Shown piece by piece: positions 1 through 6,469 of a stretch of 7,904 nt of DNA. A program made the position numbers and the translations under genes. The stretch is from an uncultured Clostridia bacterium (GTDB taxonomy: Bacteria; Bacillota; Clostridia; Oscillospirales; Oscillospiraceae), in the NCBI GenBank assembly GCA_945918315.1, contig CAMEIK010000048.1:1-7904 (forward strand), written 5' to 3'. Within the stretch, counting starts at the first letter, position 1. Each line of letters begins with the position of its first letter. The notes beneath the pieces are model-generated. The model was given only the letters and a program-made list of their open reading frames with translations, was not told the origin of the DNA and searched no databases.

Positions 1-24
1 GTTTTCCCGAAACCATTCTTTCAT
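1..24 (-). CDS. 5' end of a gene, probable sensor histidine kinase partner (partial)
   Basis: Only the first eight codons are inside the window (MKEWFREN on the minus strand); the gene continues beyond the left edge. The start is supported by a GGAGG Shine-Dalgarno at 31-35 with six bases of spacing, which overlaps the last bases around the response regulator stop. The gap between the regulator stop codon and this ATG is 12 bases, so the two genes are almost certainly co-transcribed. In Firmicutes the gene directly downstream of a BceR/OmpR-type regulator is usually its histidine kinase, and BceS-type kinases begin with a short cytoplasmic stretch before two membrane helices. The identity therefore rests on position only; eight residues cannot show a domain. 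Confidence 0.55.
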
Positions 25-36
25 GGCAGCCCTCCG

Positions 37-708
37 CTAAACGATGACATAGCCCACGCCGAAGCGGGTCTGGATAAAGTCCGACAGTCCGATGGAGTCC
101 AGCTTTCTGCGAAGCCTTCCCACGTTCACCGTCAGGGCATTTTCGTCCACAAATTCATCGGTCTGCCACAGCGCCTCCATGAGCTTCTCCCGGCTGACGG
201 TTTTGCCCCGGCTGCGCATGAGCACCAGCAGAATCCGGAATTCGTTTTTGGACAGGGTGAGCTCCCGTTCTCCGTAGCGCAGGGTGCCGTCTCCGGTATT
301 CAGTACGGCTCCCCGGTGCTCCAGGATGGGTATGCTTTCCCCAAAGGCGTAGGCCCTGCGCAGCAGCGCCTGGATTTTGGCGATGAGCACGCTGCTGTCA
401 AAGGGCTTGGCGATGAAGTCATCGGCTCCCGTATTCATGGCCATGATGATGTTCATATTGTCCGAGGCGGAGGAAAGAAACAGGATGGGAACCTTGGAGA
501 CCTTCCGGATTTCGGCGCACCAGTGGTAGCCGTTCATAAAGGGCAGCCCGATGTCCATGAGCACCAGGTGGGGAGAATACTCCGCGAATTGGCCCATTAC
601 ATCCCGGAAATCCCGGACGCGGCTTGCTTCCATTCCCCAGGCGGCAACGGCCTCGGCCACGCCCCGGGCGATCCCGGAGTCGTCTTCCACAATGAGAATC
701 CGGTACAT
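37..708 (-). CDS. BceR-like OmpR-family response regulator
   Basis: A 223-residue two-component response regulator that acts in the cytoplasm as a phosphorylation-controlled DNA-binding protein. Seen directly: an N-terminal receiver domain (about residues 3-112) with the acidic pair D9/D10 in ILIVEDD, phospho-acceptor D52 in LVLMDIGLP, a hydroxyl residue at S79/S80 and the conserved lysine K101 in AKPFD. A C-terminal winged-helix domain (about 125-223) carries the family pattern LTLSKNEFRIL and ends in the wing motif RFGVGYVIV. The segment NGYHWCAEIRKVSKVPILFLSS and the following DNMNIIMAMNTGADDFIAKPFD most resemble regulators of BceRS peptide-antibiotic sensing systems, although the family assignment is from memory. 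The ATG has a near-perfect AAGGAGG six bases upstream. The likely kinase gene follows after 12 bases, and a MATE pump is transcribed divergently. Possible targets are the Bce-type ABC genes at 3532-6347 or another transporter beyond the left edge. Confidence 0.93.
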   Translation of the reverse strand: MYRILIVEDDSGIARGVAEAVAAWGMEASRVRDFRDVMGQFAEYSPHLVLMDIGLPFMNGYHWCAEIRKVSKVPILFLSSASDNMNIIMAMNTGADDFIAKPFDSSVLIAKIQALLRRAYAFGESIPILEHRGAVLNTGDGTLRYGERELTLSKNEFRILLVLMRSRGKTVSREKLMEALWQTDEFVDENALTVNVGRLRRKLDSIGLSDFIQTRFGVGYVIV

Positions 709-742
709 ATTTCCCCTCCTTTGAAGGATTTGTTTTGGGAAT

Positions 743-770
743 ATTATATCATTTTTTCACCCCAATGCAA
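743..770 (-). promoter_or_regulatory. Sigma-A type promoter of the response regulator operon
   Basis: On the minus strand the sequence reads TTGCAT (765-770), a 16-base spacer, then a perfect TATAAT (743-748). The predicted transcript starts near 736, giving a leader of about 28 bases before the ATG at 708, with the AAGGAGG ribosome site at 715-721 within it. Both boxes are close to consensus, so appreciable basal expression is expected. The assignment is by inspection only. Confidence 0.7.
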
Positions 771-784
771 GTATGGGGAAAAAA
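752..784. promoter_or_regulatory. Inverted repeat between divergent promoters (candidate operator)
   Basis: The arms CCCCA (760-764) and TGGGG (774-778) are perfect complements around a 9-base centre. They are flanked by T6 (752-757) and A6 (779-784), so the symmetry extends outward apart from a two-base CA interruption on the left. The dyad covers the -35 box of the leftward response regulator promoter and ends four bases before the -35 box of the rightward MATE promoter. A protein bound here could affect both transcripts. Whether it is an operator or chance symmetry of A/T tracts is unknown. Confidence 0.35.
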
Positions 785-787
785 GGA

Positions 788-816
788 TTGCGGGAACAAG
801 AAAAAAGAGGTATAAT
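788..816 (+). promoter_or_regulatory. Sigma-A type promoter of the MATE/exonuclease operon
   Basis: TTGCGG at 788-793 and a perfect TATAAT at 811-816 are separated by exactly 17 bases. Transcription would begin near 823, giving a leader of only about 14 bases if translation starts at 837. That short leader has just a weak purine-rich stretch (AAAGAAAAAG) as ribosome site, which leaves the translation start open. Confidence 0.7.
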
Positions 817-836
817 GCAGCGGCAAAGAAAAAGCC

Positions 837-2252
837 ATGGAATGTGGGGCGTGTAAAGCGCCGGAAACGCCATTGGGCAGGGACAAGAGGGTGGGTCCGC
901 TGATACGGGCAGATGAAAAACTGTTTTCCACAAGGGCTCTGGTGCGGCTGATTATTCCGCTGATTATTGAACAGAGCCTTGCGATTCTGGTGGGTATGTG
1001 CGACGGCATTATGGTGTCCTCCGTGGGAGAGGCCGCCATTTCCGGGGTGTCCTTAGTGGATATGATCAATAATGTGGTGCTGAACCTGTTTGCCGCCCTG
1101 GCAACCGGCGGCGCGGTGGTCACCAGCCAGTACCTGGGCGCCCGGAACCGGAATGCCGCCCGGGATTCCGCCGGTCAGCTTGTCACCATGGCTCTGTTCT
1201 TTGGCCTGCTGGTGATGGGGGCCAGTTTGCTCTTTTCCCGCGGCCTGCTGAAGCTGTTCTTTGGCGCCATTGCGGACGACGTGATGGCGGCGGGACTGGT
1301 GTATTTCCGGATCACGGCCCTATCCTTCCCCTTTATCGCCCTGTATAACGCGGGAGCGGCCATCTTCCGCAGCGTGGGAAACAGCAAGCTGTCCATGAAG
1401 GTCAGCATGCTGATGAATCTATTGAATGTCGGCGGCAACGCCCTGTGCATCTATGGCCTGAAAATGGGGGTTGCCGGAGTGGCGGTGCCAACTCTTGTGT
1501 CCCGGGCGGTGGCGGCAGTCGTCATCCTGGGCCTTGCTTCCGGAAAGGGGCAGGAGCTTGCCATAAGACGGGGAAATCTTATTCCCCTGCGTCCCAAAAT
1601 GATGGGCAAGATCCTCCATATTGGGATTCCCTCCGCCTTTGAAAACAGTCTGTTCCAGCTGGGGCGGGTGATTGTGGTCAGTATGATCGCCCTGTTCGGC
1701 ACCAGCCAGACCTCCGCCAACGCCGTAGCCAATAATCTGGACTCGGTGGGTGTAATTATCGGTCAGGCCATGAGTTTGGCTATGGTGACGGTTGTGGGCC
1801 GCTGTATCGGCGCCGGGGACACGGAGCAGGCTACATTCTACGCCAAAAAGCTCATGAAGTGGGCCTACCTGTACCAGGGGGCCCTGAACATTGTGCTGAT
1901 GATTTTTGTGGGTCCGCTGATCGGGCTGTACAAGTCCCTGTCCCCCGAGACGGTGGCCCTTGCCCGGATTCTGGTTCTGACCCATCAGGGCTTTGCCGTT
2001 TTGCTGTGGCCCGCGTCCTTTGTTCTTCCCAATGCCCTGCGGGCAGCCAACGATGTGCGCTTTACCATGGTGGTAAGCATTGCGTCCATGGCAATCCTGC
2101 GGGTGGGAGCTTCCTGGCTCCTGTGCGTCCACTTTGGTATGGGCGCCGTGGGTGTCTGGATTGCCATGGTTCTGGACTGGATCTGCCGCACCGCTTTCTT
2201 CGTTGGCCGGATGGTTGGCGGAAAGTGGAAGACGAAATATGCCTTGGGGTAA
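837..2252 (+). CDS. MATE family multidrug/cation efflux transporter
   Basis: An integral membrane antiporter of the MATE family (MOP superfamily), which exports cationic drugs or metabolites in exchange for Na+ or H+. The 471 residues are slightly longer than the usual 440-460. Seen directly: two related halves of about six hydrophobic segments each, N-lobe about 35-235 and C-lobe about 255-460. The N-lobe has the motif LIIPLIIEQSLAILVGMCD near residue 38, the strongly conserved stretch GEAAISGVSLVDMIN, and QYLGARNRNAARD at 98-110. The C-lobe equivalent is GRCIGAGDTEQA at 321-332. Homology begins around residue 28 (EKLFSTRALVRLI), so the first 27 residues are extra and polar. The ATG at 837 has no good Shine-Dalgarno; a TTG at 873 with GGAAA upstream is an alternative start. 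The substrate cannot be read from the sequence. The next gene starts 10 bases after the stop codon in the same transcript. Confidence 0.93.
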   Translation: MECGACKAPETPLGRDKRVGPLIRADEKLFSTRALVRLIIPLIIEQSLAILVGMCDGIMVSSVGEAAISGVSLVDMINNVVLNLFAALATGGAVVTSQYLGARNRNAARDSAGQLVTMALFFGLLVMGASLLFSRGLLKLFFGAIADDVMAAGLVYFRITALSFPFIALYNAGAAIFRSVGNSKLSMKVSMLMNLLNVGGNALCIYGLKMGVAGVAVPTLVSRAVAAVVILGLASGKGQELAIRRGNLIPLRPKMMGKILHIGIPSAFENSLFQLGRVIVVSMIALFGTSQTSANAVANNLDSVGVIIGQAMSLAMVTVVGRCIGAGDTEQATFYAKKLMKWAYLYQGALNIVLMIFVGPLIGLYKSLSPETVALARILVLTHQGFAVLLWPASFVLPNALRAANDVRFTMVVSIASMAILRVGASWLLCVHFGMGAVGVWIAMVLDWICRTAFFVGRMVGGKWKTKYALG

Positions 2253-2262
2253 CAGGAGAAAT

Positions 2263-2826
2263 ATGAACATAGAGAAATTTGTTGTTTTTGATGTGGAAAC
2301 GCCCAACTGCCGAAACCACCGGATGAGCGCCATCGGCGTTTCCGTGGTGGAAAATGGGCAGATTGTAAAGGAATGGGGCACGCTGGTGAATCCGGAATGC
2401 GGCTTTGACGACTTTAACATTTCCCTCACCGGCATTACCCCGGAAATGGCGGCTTCGGCCCCCACGTTCCCGGAGATCTGGGAGCGGCTGGAGCCCGACT
2501 TTGCATCCGGGGTGTTGGTGGCCCACAACGCGCCCTTTGATATGGGCGTTCTGTATAAGTGCCTGCGGGATTACCGGGTTCACTGGAAAAAAGAAGTGGT
2601 GTACGCCTGCACCTGCCGGATGGGAAGGTACTGCTACCCCAACCTGGAGAATCACCGGCTCAATACCCTGTGCGCCCGGTGCGGCATCGGGCTGGAGCAC
2701 CACCGGGCAGAAAGCGACAGCGCAGCCGCGGCAAGGTTGCTGCTGGACTACATAAATAAGGGCCTCGATGTTGCGCCCTTTCTCCGGCGCTACGATCTGA
2801 CTATCGGAAAAACCTTTCCCTATTAA
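2263..2826 (+). CDS. DEDDh-family 3'-5' exonuclease (DnaQ-like)
   Basis: A 187-residue cytoplasmic single-domain nuclease of the DnaQ/RNase T superfamily, expected to remove nucleotides from 3' ends using two metal ions. All catalytic positions are visible: D10 and E12 in FDVET (Exo I), D93 in HNAPFD (Exo II), and H147 with D152 in HRAESD (Exo III), which identifies the DEDDh subtype. There is no polymerase, helicase, BRCT or GIY-YIG domain, so it is a free-standing exonuclease rather than PolC or an epsilon subunit fusion. Five cysteines (C116, C118, C124, C137, C140) cluster between Exo II and Exo III. The start is ATG 2263 with AGGAG at 2254-2258; the frame is open further upstream inside the MATE gene, but that part is not homologous. 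It lies 10 bases after the MATE stop and is probably translated from the same mRNA. Whether the substrate is DNA or RNA is unknown. Confidence 0.92.
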   Translation: MNIEKFVVFDVETPNCRNHRMSAIGVSVVENGQIVKEWGTLVNPECGFDDFNISLTGITPEMAASAPTFPEIWERLEPDFASGVLVAHNAPFDMGVLYKCLRDYRVHWKKEVVYACTCRMGRYCYPNLENHRLNTLCARCGIGLEHHRAESDSAAAARLLLDYINKGLDVAPFLRRYDLTIGKTFPY

Positions 2827-2830
2827 CCTG

Positions 2831-2864
2831 ACCACCCCGGCCGAAAATCGGTCGGGGTGGTTTT
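2831..2864 (+). terminator. Intrinsic terminator after the exonuclease gene
   Basis: A 14-base stem (2831-2844 with 2848-2861, one G-U wobble when transcribed) closes an AAA loop and is followed by a short T run (TTTTA overlapping the stem end). It begins four bases after the exonuclease stop codon. Read from the opposite strand the hairpin is followed by CAGG rather than T's, so it should mainly stop rightward transcription and protect the convergent CHAP gene from read-through. Confidence 0.88.
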
Positions 2865-2874
2865 ATGCAATCGT

Positions 2875-3432
2875 TCAGACGGATACGGGGCACTCTGCCA
2901 TTGCGTAATCCGGCCGTCCGTAGCCCGCGATGACGGGGGAATCCAGAGGGTAATGCTTTTCCCGTACACAGCCGCCGTTGGCAACCACACCGGGTTCCGA
3001 GGAGGTGTTGCCTTCCACGGTATGAACCATTCCGCCGGCAATCCCGGTGACAATCCCCGTATGGCAGACCTTGCCGTCCGTCTGGAAGAAAATCTGATCT
3101 CCCGGCTCCGGCTGGAAAAAGAGACGGTTTTTCTCACGGTAGTATTCCATGGAGTACCGGCATCCGGCTCCCTTGCTTTTATTCGGCTGGCACAGGAGGG
3201 TCCGGGCCATCGTCTCCCCATAGGCCCTGACAAAGCACCAGTCCACAAATACATCGCACCAGGGATAGCCCTGCTTTCTGCCGTTGTAAAAGTCGGACAT
3301 GGCATCCATATCCCGGGCATATTTGGTAAAGTTGGCGGACCCAGGGTTTGTTTCCTTTTCGTCCAGGGCATCCGGGGTGTTCTTTTCCAGATAACCAACC
3401 TCTCCCAGGGCAATTTCTACGGCTCTGTGCAT
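2875..3432 (-). CDS. CHAP-domain cysteine peptidase, endolysin-like
   Basis: A 185-residue protein with one CHAP (cysteine, histidine-dependent amidohydrolase/peptidase) domain, a fold that cuts peptidoglycan peptides or the muramyl amide bond. Seen directly: catalytic cysteine C59 in GYPWCDVFVDWCF, the motif PGDQIFF at 110-116, catalytic histidine H124 in CHTGIVTG, and a likely third residue E140 or N142 in VEGNTS. No signal peptide, membrane segment or cell-wall-binding repeat is visible, as in many phage lysins that need a holin; no holin lies nearby. Similar single-domain proteins occur in clostridial prophages and conjugative elements, so this may be a remnant or a domesticated lysin. 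ATG 3432 has AGGAGA five bases upstream and a good promoter. The gene is intact and convergent with the exonuclease gene. It could process the cell's own wall or be a leftover; export is unexplained. Confidence 0.85.
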   Translation of the reverse strand: MHRAVEIALGEVGYLEKNTPDALDEKETNPGSANFTKYARDMDAMSDFYNGRKQGYPWCDVFVDWCFVRAYGETMARTLLCQPNKSKGAGCRYSMEYYREKNRLFFQPEPGDQIFFQTDGKVCHTGIVTGIAGGMVHTVEGNTSSEPGVVANGGCVREKHYPLDSPVIAGYGRPDYAMAECPVSV

Positions 3433-3491
3433 AGATTCTCCTGCCTTTCTCTTTGTTTGAGTTCCTTTTCCGGCGGTAGGGAACGGTATTC

Positions 3492-3520
3492 ATTATGAAC
3501 CGGGGAGACAGAAAAGTCAA
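3492..3520 (-). promoter_or_regulatory. Sigma-A type promoter of the CHAP gene
   Basis: On the minus strand TTGACT (3515-3520) and CATAAT (3492-3497) are separated by exactly 17 bases, five of six matches to consensus in each box. Transcription would begin near 3485, leaving a leader of about 52 bases before ATG 3432. The CHAP gene is therefore likely expressed on its own rather than only by read-through from the ABC genes. Confidence 0.7.
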
Positions 3521-3542
3521 GGAGCAAGAAATCAGGGCTCCT
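3520..3542 (-). terminator. Weak hairpin at the end of the permease gene
   Basis: AGGAGC and GCTCCT form a perfect 6-base stem with an 11-base loop that contains the permease stop codon (3532-3534). It is followed by TTGACTTTTCTG, a poor T tract. It may attenuate transcription weakly, but it is below the usual standard for an intrinsic terminator and it touches the -35 box of the CHAP promoter. Confidence 0.3.
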
Positions 3543-5586
3543 GTCTTGCGCCGCTGACGATACTGTAATAGGCACCGGCGGTAAACCAGTAGATGATGAT
3601 ATAGAACACGCCGAAGACGGCAAAGGCGGCCAGGGTCGTCAGAACCATCAGAATCAGATTCTTCATACCGAACATCCGAAGCATCAGCCACACCATGGGA
3701 AAGGCGAAGGCCATGTGCAGCCCCGCAAACAGCAGCGGAGCAAAAAACACGGTAAGCACCTGAGAGTTGATGCTTCTGCGAATATCCTGCCTTGTCATGC
3801 CGACCTTCTGCATAATGGAGAATCTGGCCTGATCCTCATACCCCTCGGAGATCTGCTTGTAGTAGACGATGAGGGCGGCAGCAAAGAGGAAGACGATGCT
3901 CAGCACAATGCCAATAAAAAACAGGCTGCCGTAGAACATATAAAAATCCCGCCGCGCTTCCGCTTTGCATGCTACCCGGCAGCCATAGCCGTTCTCCATA
4001 AGAAAATCCAAGGTATGCAGCGCATCCTCCTGGGCCTGGAACACCTGCATTTTTTTTGCGTCACTGCAGTCCAAATCGTAACCGTAGCACCAGCGAAGAT
4101 CCAGGACAGGCTCGCCGTCCTTTAATTCCATGTCTGCCGTGGGGAGCACCTGGTCCCAGTCGGAAACCACCAGAAGCAGGGAGGGAATGATGCTTCCCAT
4201 ACTTTCCCCGATGGGAGGGAAGCCGACGCTGCCCTCCGGGATCTGGAAAGTGAGGGGGCCTATGTTCACCGAATCCGGTGTGTAGGAACAATTAAGAGCG
4301 GAAAGATACGCTTCTCCGGGAGCGGGGGAGAGGTTCACACCCATGAGGGTATTGTAGTCCCGGGCGGAGAGAAAATAGATGACGCGGATATGCGCGTAGG
4401 GGTCACCTCCTGTGGCGGAAGTGTCTGTGGCAATAAATGCGGAGCTGATCGGCTGGAAGCTGTCTTCGTCCTGAAGTGCCAGAACCATTGCATAGCGGAA
4501 GTCCAGCAGATTCTCCGGGACAACACCGCTGTCACGGAGGCTCTTTTCGTAGGCCTGCCGTACAAGTCCAATATGGTCTTCGTCAAATTCCGCTGCCGTA
4601 TCCAGCTTCAGGTCAATTTCGTTGTCCCTGGGGTAGCGGGCCCGGAGGCTGTCCTCCGCCCCAATGTACAGGCTGGCGGAGGAGGAAATCATCACAAGCA
4701 CCATGGTGGACAGAATGCAGATGGAAGCAAGGCCCGCGCCGTTTCGCTTCATCCGGTAGGCCATGGTGGACACGGAAACAAAGTGGTTTTTCCGGTAGTA
4801 GTATTTTTTATTCTTCTGCAAGCTGCGGCACAGGGTCACGGAGCCGGAAATGAACAGCAGGTAGGTTGCTATGATCACCAGAATTACCAGCAGGAAGAAA
4901 ACGCCCACCGCCATACTGGGATTTTTAATGGTTGCGGCGAAGTAGTAGGCGATCCCCAGCATCACAATCCCTGCAAGGGCAAGAAGCCAATTCCCTTTGG
5001 GCGGCTTTTCTCCCACGGTTTCGCTTTTCAGCAGGGCCAGAGGGTCGGAGCGGTACACCGTCCACAGGGATTTGAGAAGCAGAAGAAGGAAGATGCAGCC
5101 GAACATGATGACGGTGTCTGTTACGCACTCAGCCGACAGGGTGATCCGGTAGTCCACCTGGCCGTGTACGATTTTAAGAAGCAGCAGTTCGGCAAGCTTG
5201 GAAAGAGCGATGCCCACAGTAAGTCCCAGCACGATGCTGATGACGGCGGTTAATAATGTCTCCCAGGTCAGAATCCTGGCAATGGCGGGCTTTCCCATGC
5301 CCAGTACATGGTACAGGCCAAACTCCTTGTTTCTCCGGCGAATGAGGAAGGAATTGGTGTAGAGAAGAAAAATGACAGCAAAAATAGCGATCACGAATAC
5401 ACCCAGACCCAGGATCGCTTCCATGGTTCCGCCGCCCTTCATTTCCCGGAGGGTGGGGGAGAAGCTGAGGGAGTGGATGATATAGTACATGGTTACCATG
5501 CCGATGCAGGTGCCGATGTAGGGGAAATACAGCTTGCTGTTTTTCCGGATGCCGGTGACGGCCAGCCGGGGATAGAGTGCGGTCAT
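3532..5586 (-). CDS. Bce-type (FtsX-like) ABC transporter permease
   Basis: A 684-residue membrane permease of the peptide-resistance ABC family (BceB type), which in characterised relatives releases peptide antibiotics from lipid-linked cell-wall precursors and can signal to a BceS kinase. Seen directly: hydrophobic segments near residues 18-38, 57-77, 107-130, 155-173, 199-219, 224-246 and 286-307. A soluble, probably extracellular region of about 240 residues (308-548) follows, then three more segments near 549-575, 605-630 and 645-672. This ten-helix plan with a large domain between helices 7 and 8 is the family signature. The cytoplasmic motifs RRRNKEFGLYHVLGMGKP near 83 and IMQKVGMTRQDIRRSI near 591 are typical FtsX coupling regions. 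The usual family length is about 650. The ATG overlaps the ATPase stop (ATGA), with GGAGG upstream inside the ATPase gene. The peptide substrate cannot be told from sequence. Confidence 0.93.
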   Translation of the reverse strand: MTALYPRLAVTGIRKNSKLYFPYIGTCIGMVTMYYIIHSLSFSPTLREMKGGGTMEAILGLGVFVIAIFAVIFLLYTNSFLIRRRNKEFGLYHVLGMGKPAIARILTWETLLTAVISIVLGLTVGIALSKLAELLLLKIVHGQVDYRITLSAECVTDTVIMFGCIFLLLLLKSLWTVYRSDPLALLKSETVGEKPPKGNWLLALAGIVMLGIAYYFAATIKNPSMAVGVFFLLVILVIIATYLLFISGSVTLCRSLQKNKKYYYRKNHFVSVSTMAYRMKRNGAGLASICILSTMVLVMISSSASLYIGAEDSLRARYPRDNEIDLKLDTAAEFDEDHIGLVRQAYEKSLRDSGVVPENLLDFRYAMVLALQDEDSFQPISSAFIATDTSATGGDPYAHIRVIYFLSARDYNTLMGVNLSPAPGEAYLSALNCSYTPDSVNIGPLTFQIPEGSVGFPPIGESMGSIIPSLLLVVSDWDQVLPTADMELKDGEPVLDLRWCYGYDLDCSDAKKMQVFQAQEDALHTLDFLMENGYGCRVACKAEARRDFYMFYGSLFFIGIVLSIVFLFAAALIVYYKQISEGYEDQARFSIMQKVGMTRQDIRRSINSQVLTVFFAPLLFAGLHMAFAFPMVWLMLRMFGMKNLILMVLTTLAAFAVFGVFYIIIYWFTAGAYYSIVSGARQEP

Positions 5587-6347
5587 CCTTCCTCCCCTCC
5601 CGTCTGCAGCAGGGTCAGGGTATCGGAGATCCGCTGGTACAGCTGCTCATGGGAGCTTTCGCCCCGGTAGAGCTGGTGGAATACCTGTCCGTCTTTGATG
5701 AACAGCACCCGGTCGGCGCAGCTTGCGGCCTTGACGGAGTGGGTGACCATGAGCACGGTCTGACCGCCGTCATGGACCCTGCCGAAGACCCGCAGCAGCT
5801 CATCGGAGGACTTGGAGTCCAAAGCGCCGGTGGGCTCGTCCGCCAGGATAATCCGGGGCTTCATGATGAGAGCACGGGCAACGGCCGCGCGCTGCTTCTG
5901 TCCTCCGGACACCTCATAGGGATATTTTTTCAATAGATTCAGAATGCCCAGCTTTGTTGCGATGGGCTCCAGAGCGTCCTGCATCTGAGGATAGGGGATC
6001 CCTGCCAGTACCATGGGGAGCAGGATGTTATCCTCCAGGGTAAAGGTGTCCAGCAGGTTGAACTCCTGAAACACAAATCCCAGGTTGTCCCGCCGGAACG
6101 CGGTCAGGTCCTTTTCCCGGACGGATGCCAGATCCCGGCCGTCCAGGATGACCTGGCCGGAGGTGGGCCGGTCCAGGGCGGCAAGAATGTTTAGAAGGGT
6201 GGTTTTGCCGGAGCCTGACTCGCCCATGATGGCGACGAATTCTCCGTCCTCAATGGTGAAATTCACATCCCGCAGGGCTTCCACACTCTGGCCGCCGAAG
6301 CGGGAGGTGTAAACCTTTTTCAGATGAGATACAATCAAAAGACTCAT
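5583..6347 (-). CDS. Bce-type ABC transporter ATP-binding protein
   Basis: A 254-residue nucleotide-binding subunit that powers the adjoining permease at the inner face of the membrane. All motifs are intact: Walker A GESGSGKTT (42-50), Q-loop Q94 in FVFQEFNLLD, signature VSGGQKQR (146-153), Walker B IILADEP with D170 and catalytic E171, D-loop GALD (174-177), and switch histidine H203 in VTHS. The QEFNLLDTFT stretch and length are typical of the MacB/LolD/BceA group. I chose ATG 6347 because GGGGAGGAAAG precedes it and homology starts at MSLLIVSHLKKVY; an ATG at 6383 would add 12 unrelated residues that lie over the small upstream ORF. The stop overlaps the permease start by ATGA. Its own start overlaps the stop of the 30-codon ORF, so three reading frames are chained by translational coupling. 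Confidence 0.95.
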   Translation of the reverse strand: MSLLIVSHLKKVYTSRFGGQSVEALRDVNFTIEDGEFVAIMGESGSGKTTLLNILAALDRPTSGQVILDGRDLASVREKDLTAFRRDNLGFVFQEFNLLDTFTLEDNILLPMVLAGIPYPQMQDALEPIATKLGILNLLKKYPYEVSGGQKQRAAVARALIMKPRIILADEPTGALDSKSSDELLRVFGRVHDGGQTVLMVTHSVKAASCADRVLFIKDGQVFHQLYRGESSHEQLYQRISDTLTLLQTGGEEG

Positions 6348-6436
6348 TTTATCTTTCCTCCCCGGGTGACAGTTTGATTCCACGGCAGAAGCGCCGTGAT
6401 CAGAAACGGAATGAAGCGTAAGGTGTTCTTTGGCAT
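6344..6436 (-). CDS. 30-residue ORF coupled to the ABC ATPase (leader or small membrane peptide?)
   Basis: An ATG at 6434-6436 opens a 30-codon frame that ends in TGA at 6344-6346, overlapping the ATPase ATG as ATGA. The peptide starts MPKNT, has a hydrophobic core LRFIPFLITALLPW and ends in a basic tail (RGGKIK). A purine-rich AAAGGA lies ten bases upstream of the ATG, slightly far but usable. The coding sequence contains a hairpin (6375-6402) and its last codons carry the ATPase ribosome site. The exact stop/start overlap, the same form as at the ATPase/permease junction, suggests translational coupling. It could be a leader peptide whose translation controls the ATPase, a small membrane accessory peptide, or chance. 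I recognise no family, and 30 codons is too short to judge by composition. Confidence 0.45.
   Translation of the reverse strand: MPKNTLRFIPFLITALLPWNQTVTRGGKIK
6375..6402 (-). repeat. Hairpin inside the small upstream ORF
   Basis: CACGGC and GCCGTG (6381-6386 and 6393-6398) are perfect complements around a six-base loop. TGAT (6375-6378) and ATCA (6399-6402) extend the stem past a two-base bulge. No T run follows, so it is not a standard terminator. In mRNA it would sit 11 bases upstream of the ATPase ribosome site region (6353-6363), where ribosomes translating the small ORF would unfold it. Confidence 0.5.
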
Positions 6437-6469
6437 AGCACGGTTTTCCTTTCTTTCGGATACTGCGCT

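Noticed and set aside
316..903. Open frame of 195 codons on the plus strand
   Set aside because: It is antisense to the response regulator and runs through both divergent promoters into the MATE start; no recognisable protein features.
2080..2262. Upstream extension of the exonuclease frame
   Set aside because: It overlaps the end of the MATE gene in another frame; the AGGAG site and the start of homology both point to ATG 2263.
1419..2528. Long open frame of 369 codons on the minus strand
   Set aside because: It lies antisense to the MATE and exonuclease genes, spans their junction, is rich in His, Gly, Pro and Gln, and shows no motif; it is a shadow of GC-rich coding sequence.
4390..5253. 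Open frame of 287 codons on the plus strand
   Set aside because: It is antisense to the well-supported ABC permease and has the His/Gln/Gly-rich composition of a shadow frame, with no domain or ribosome site.
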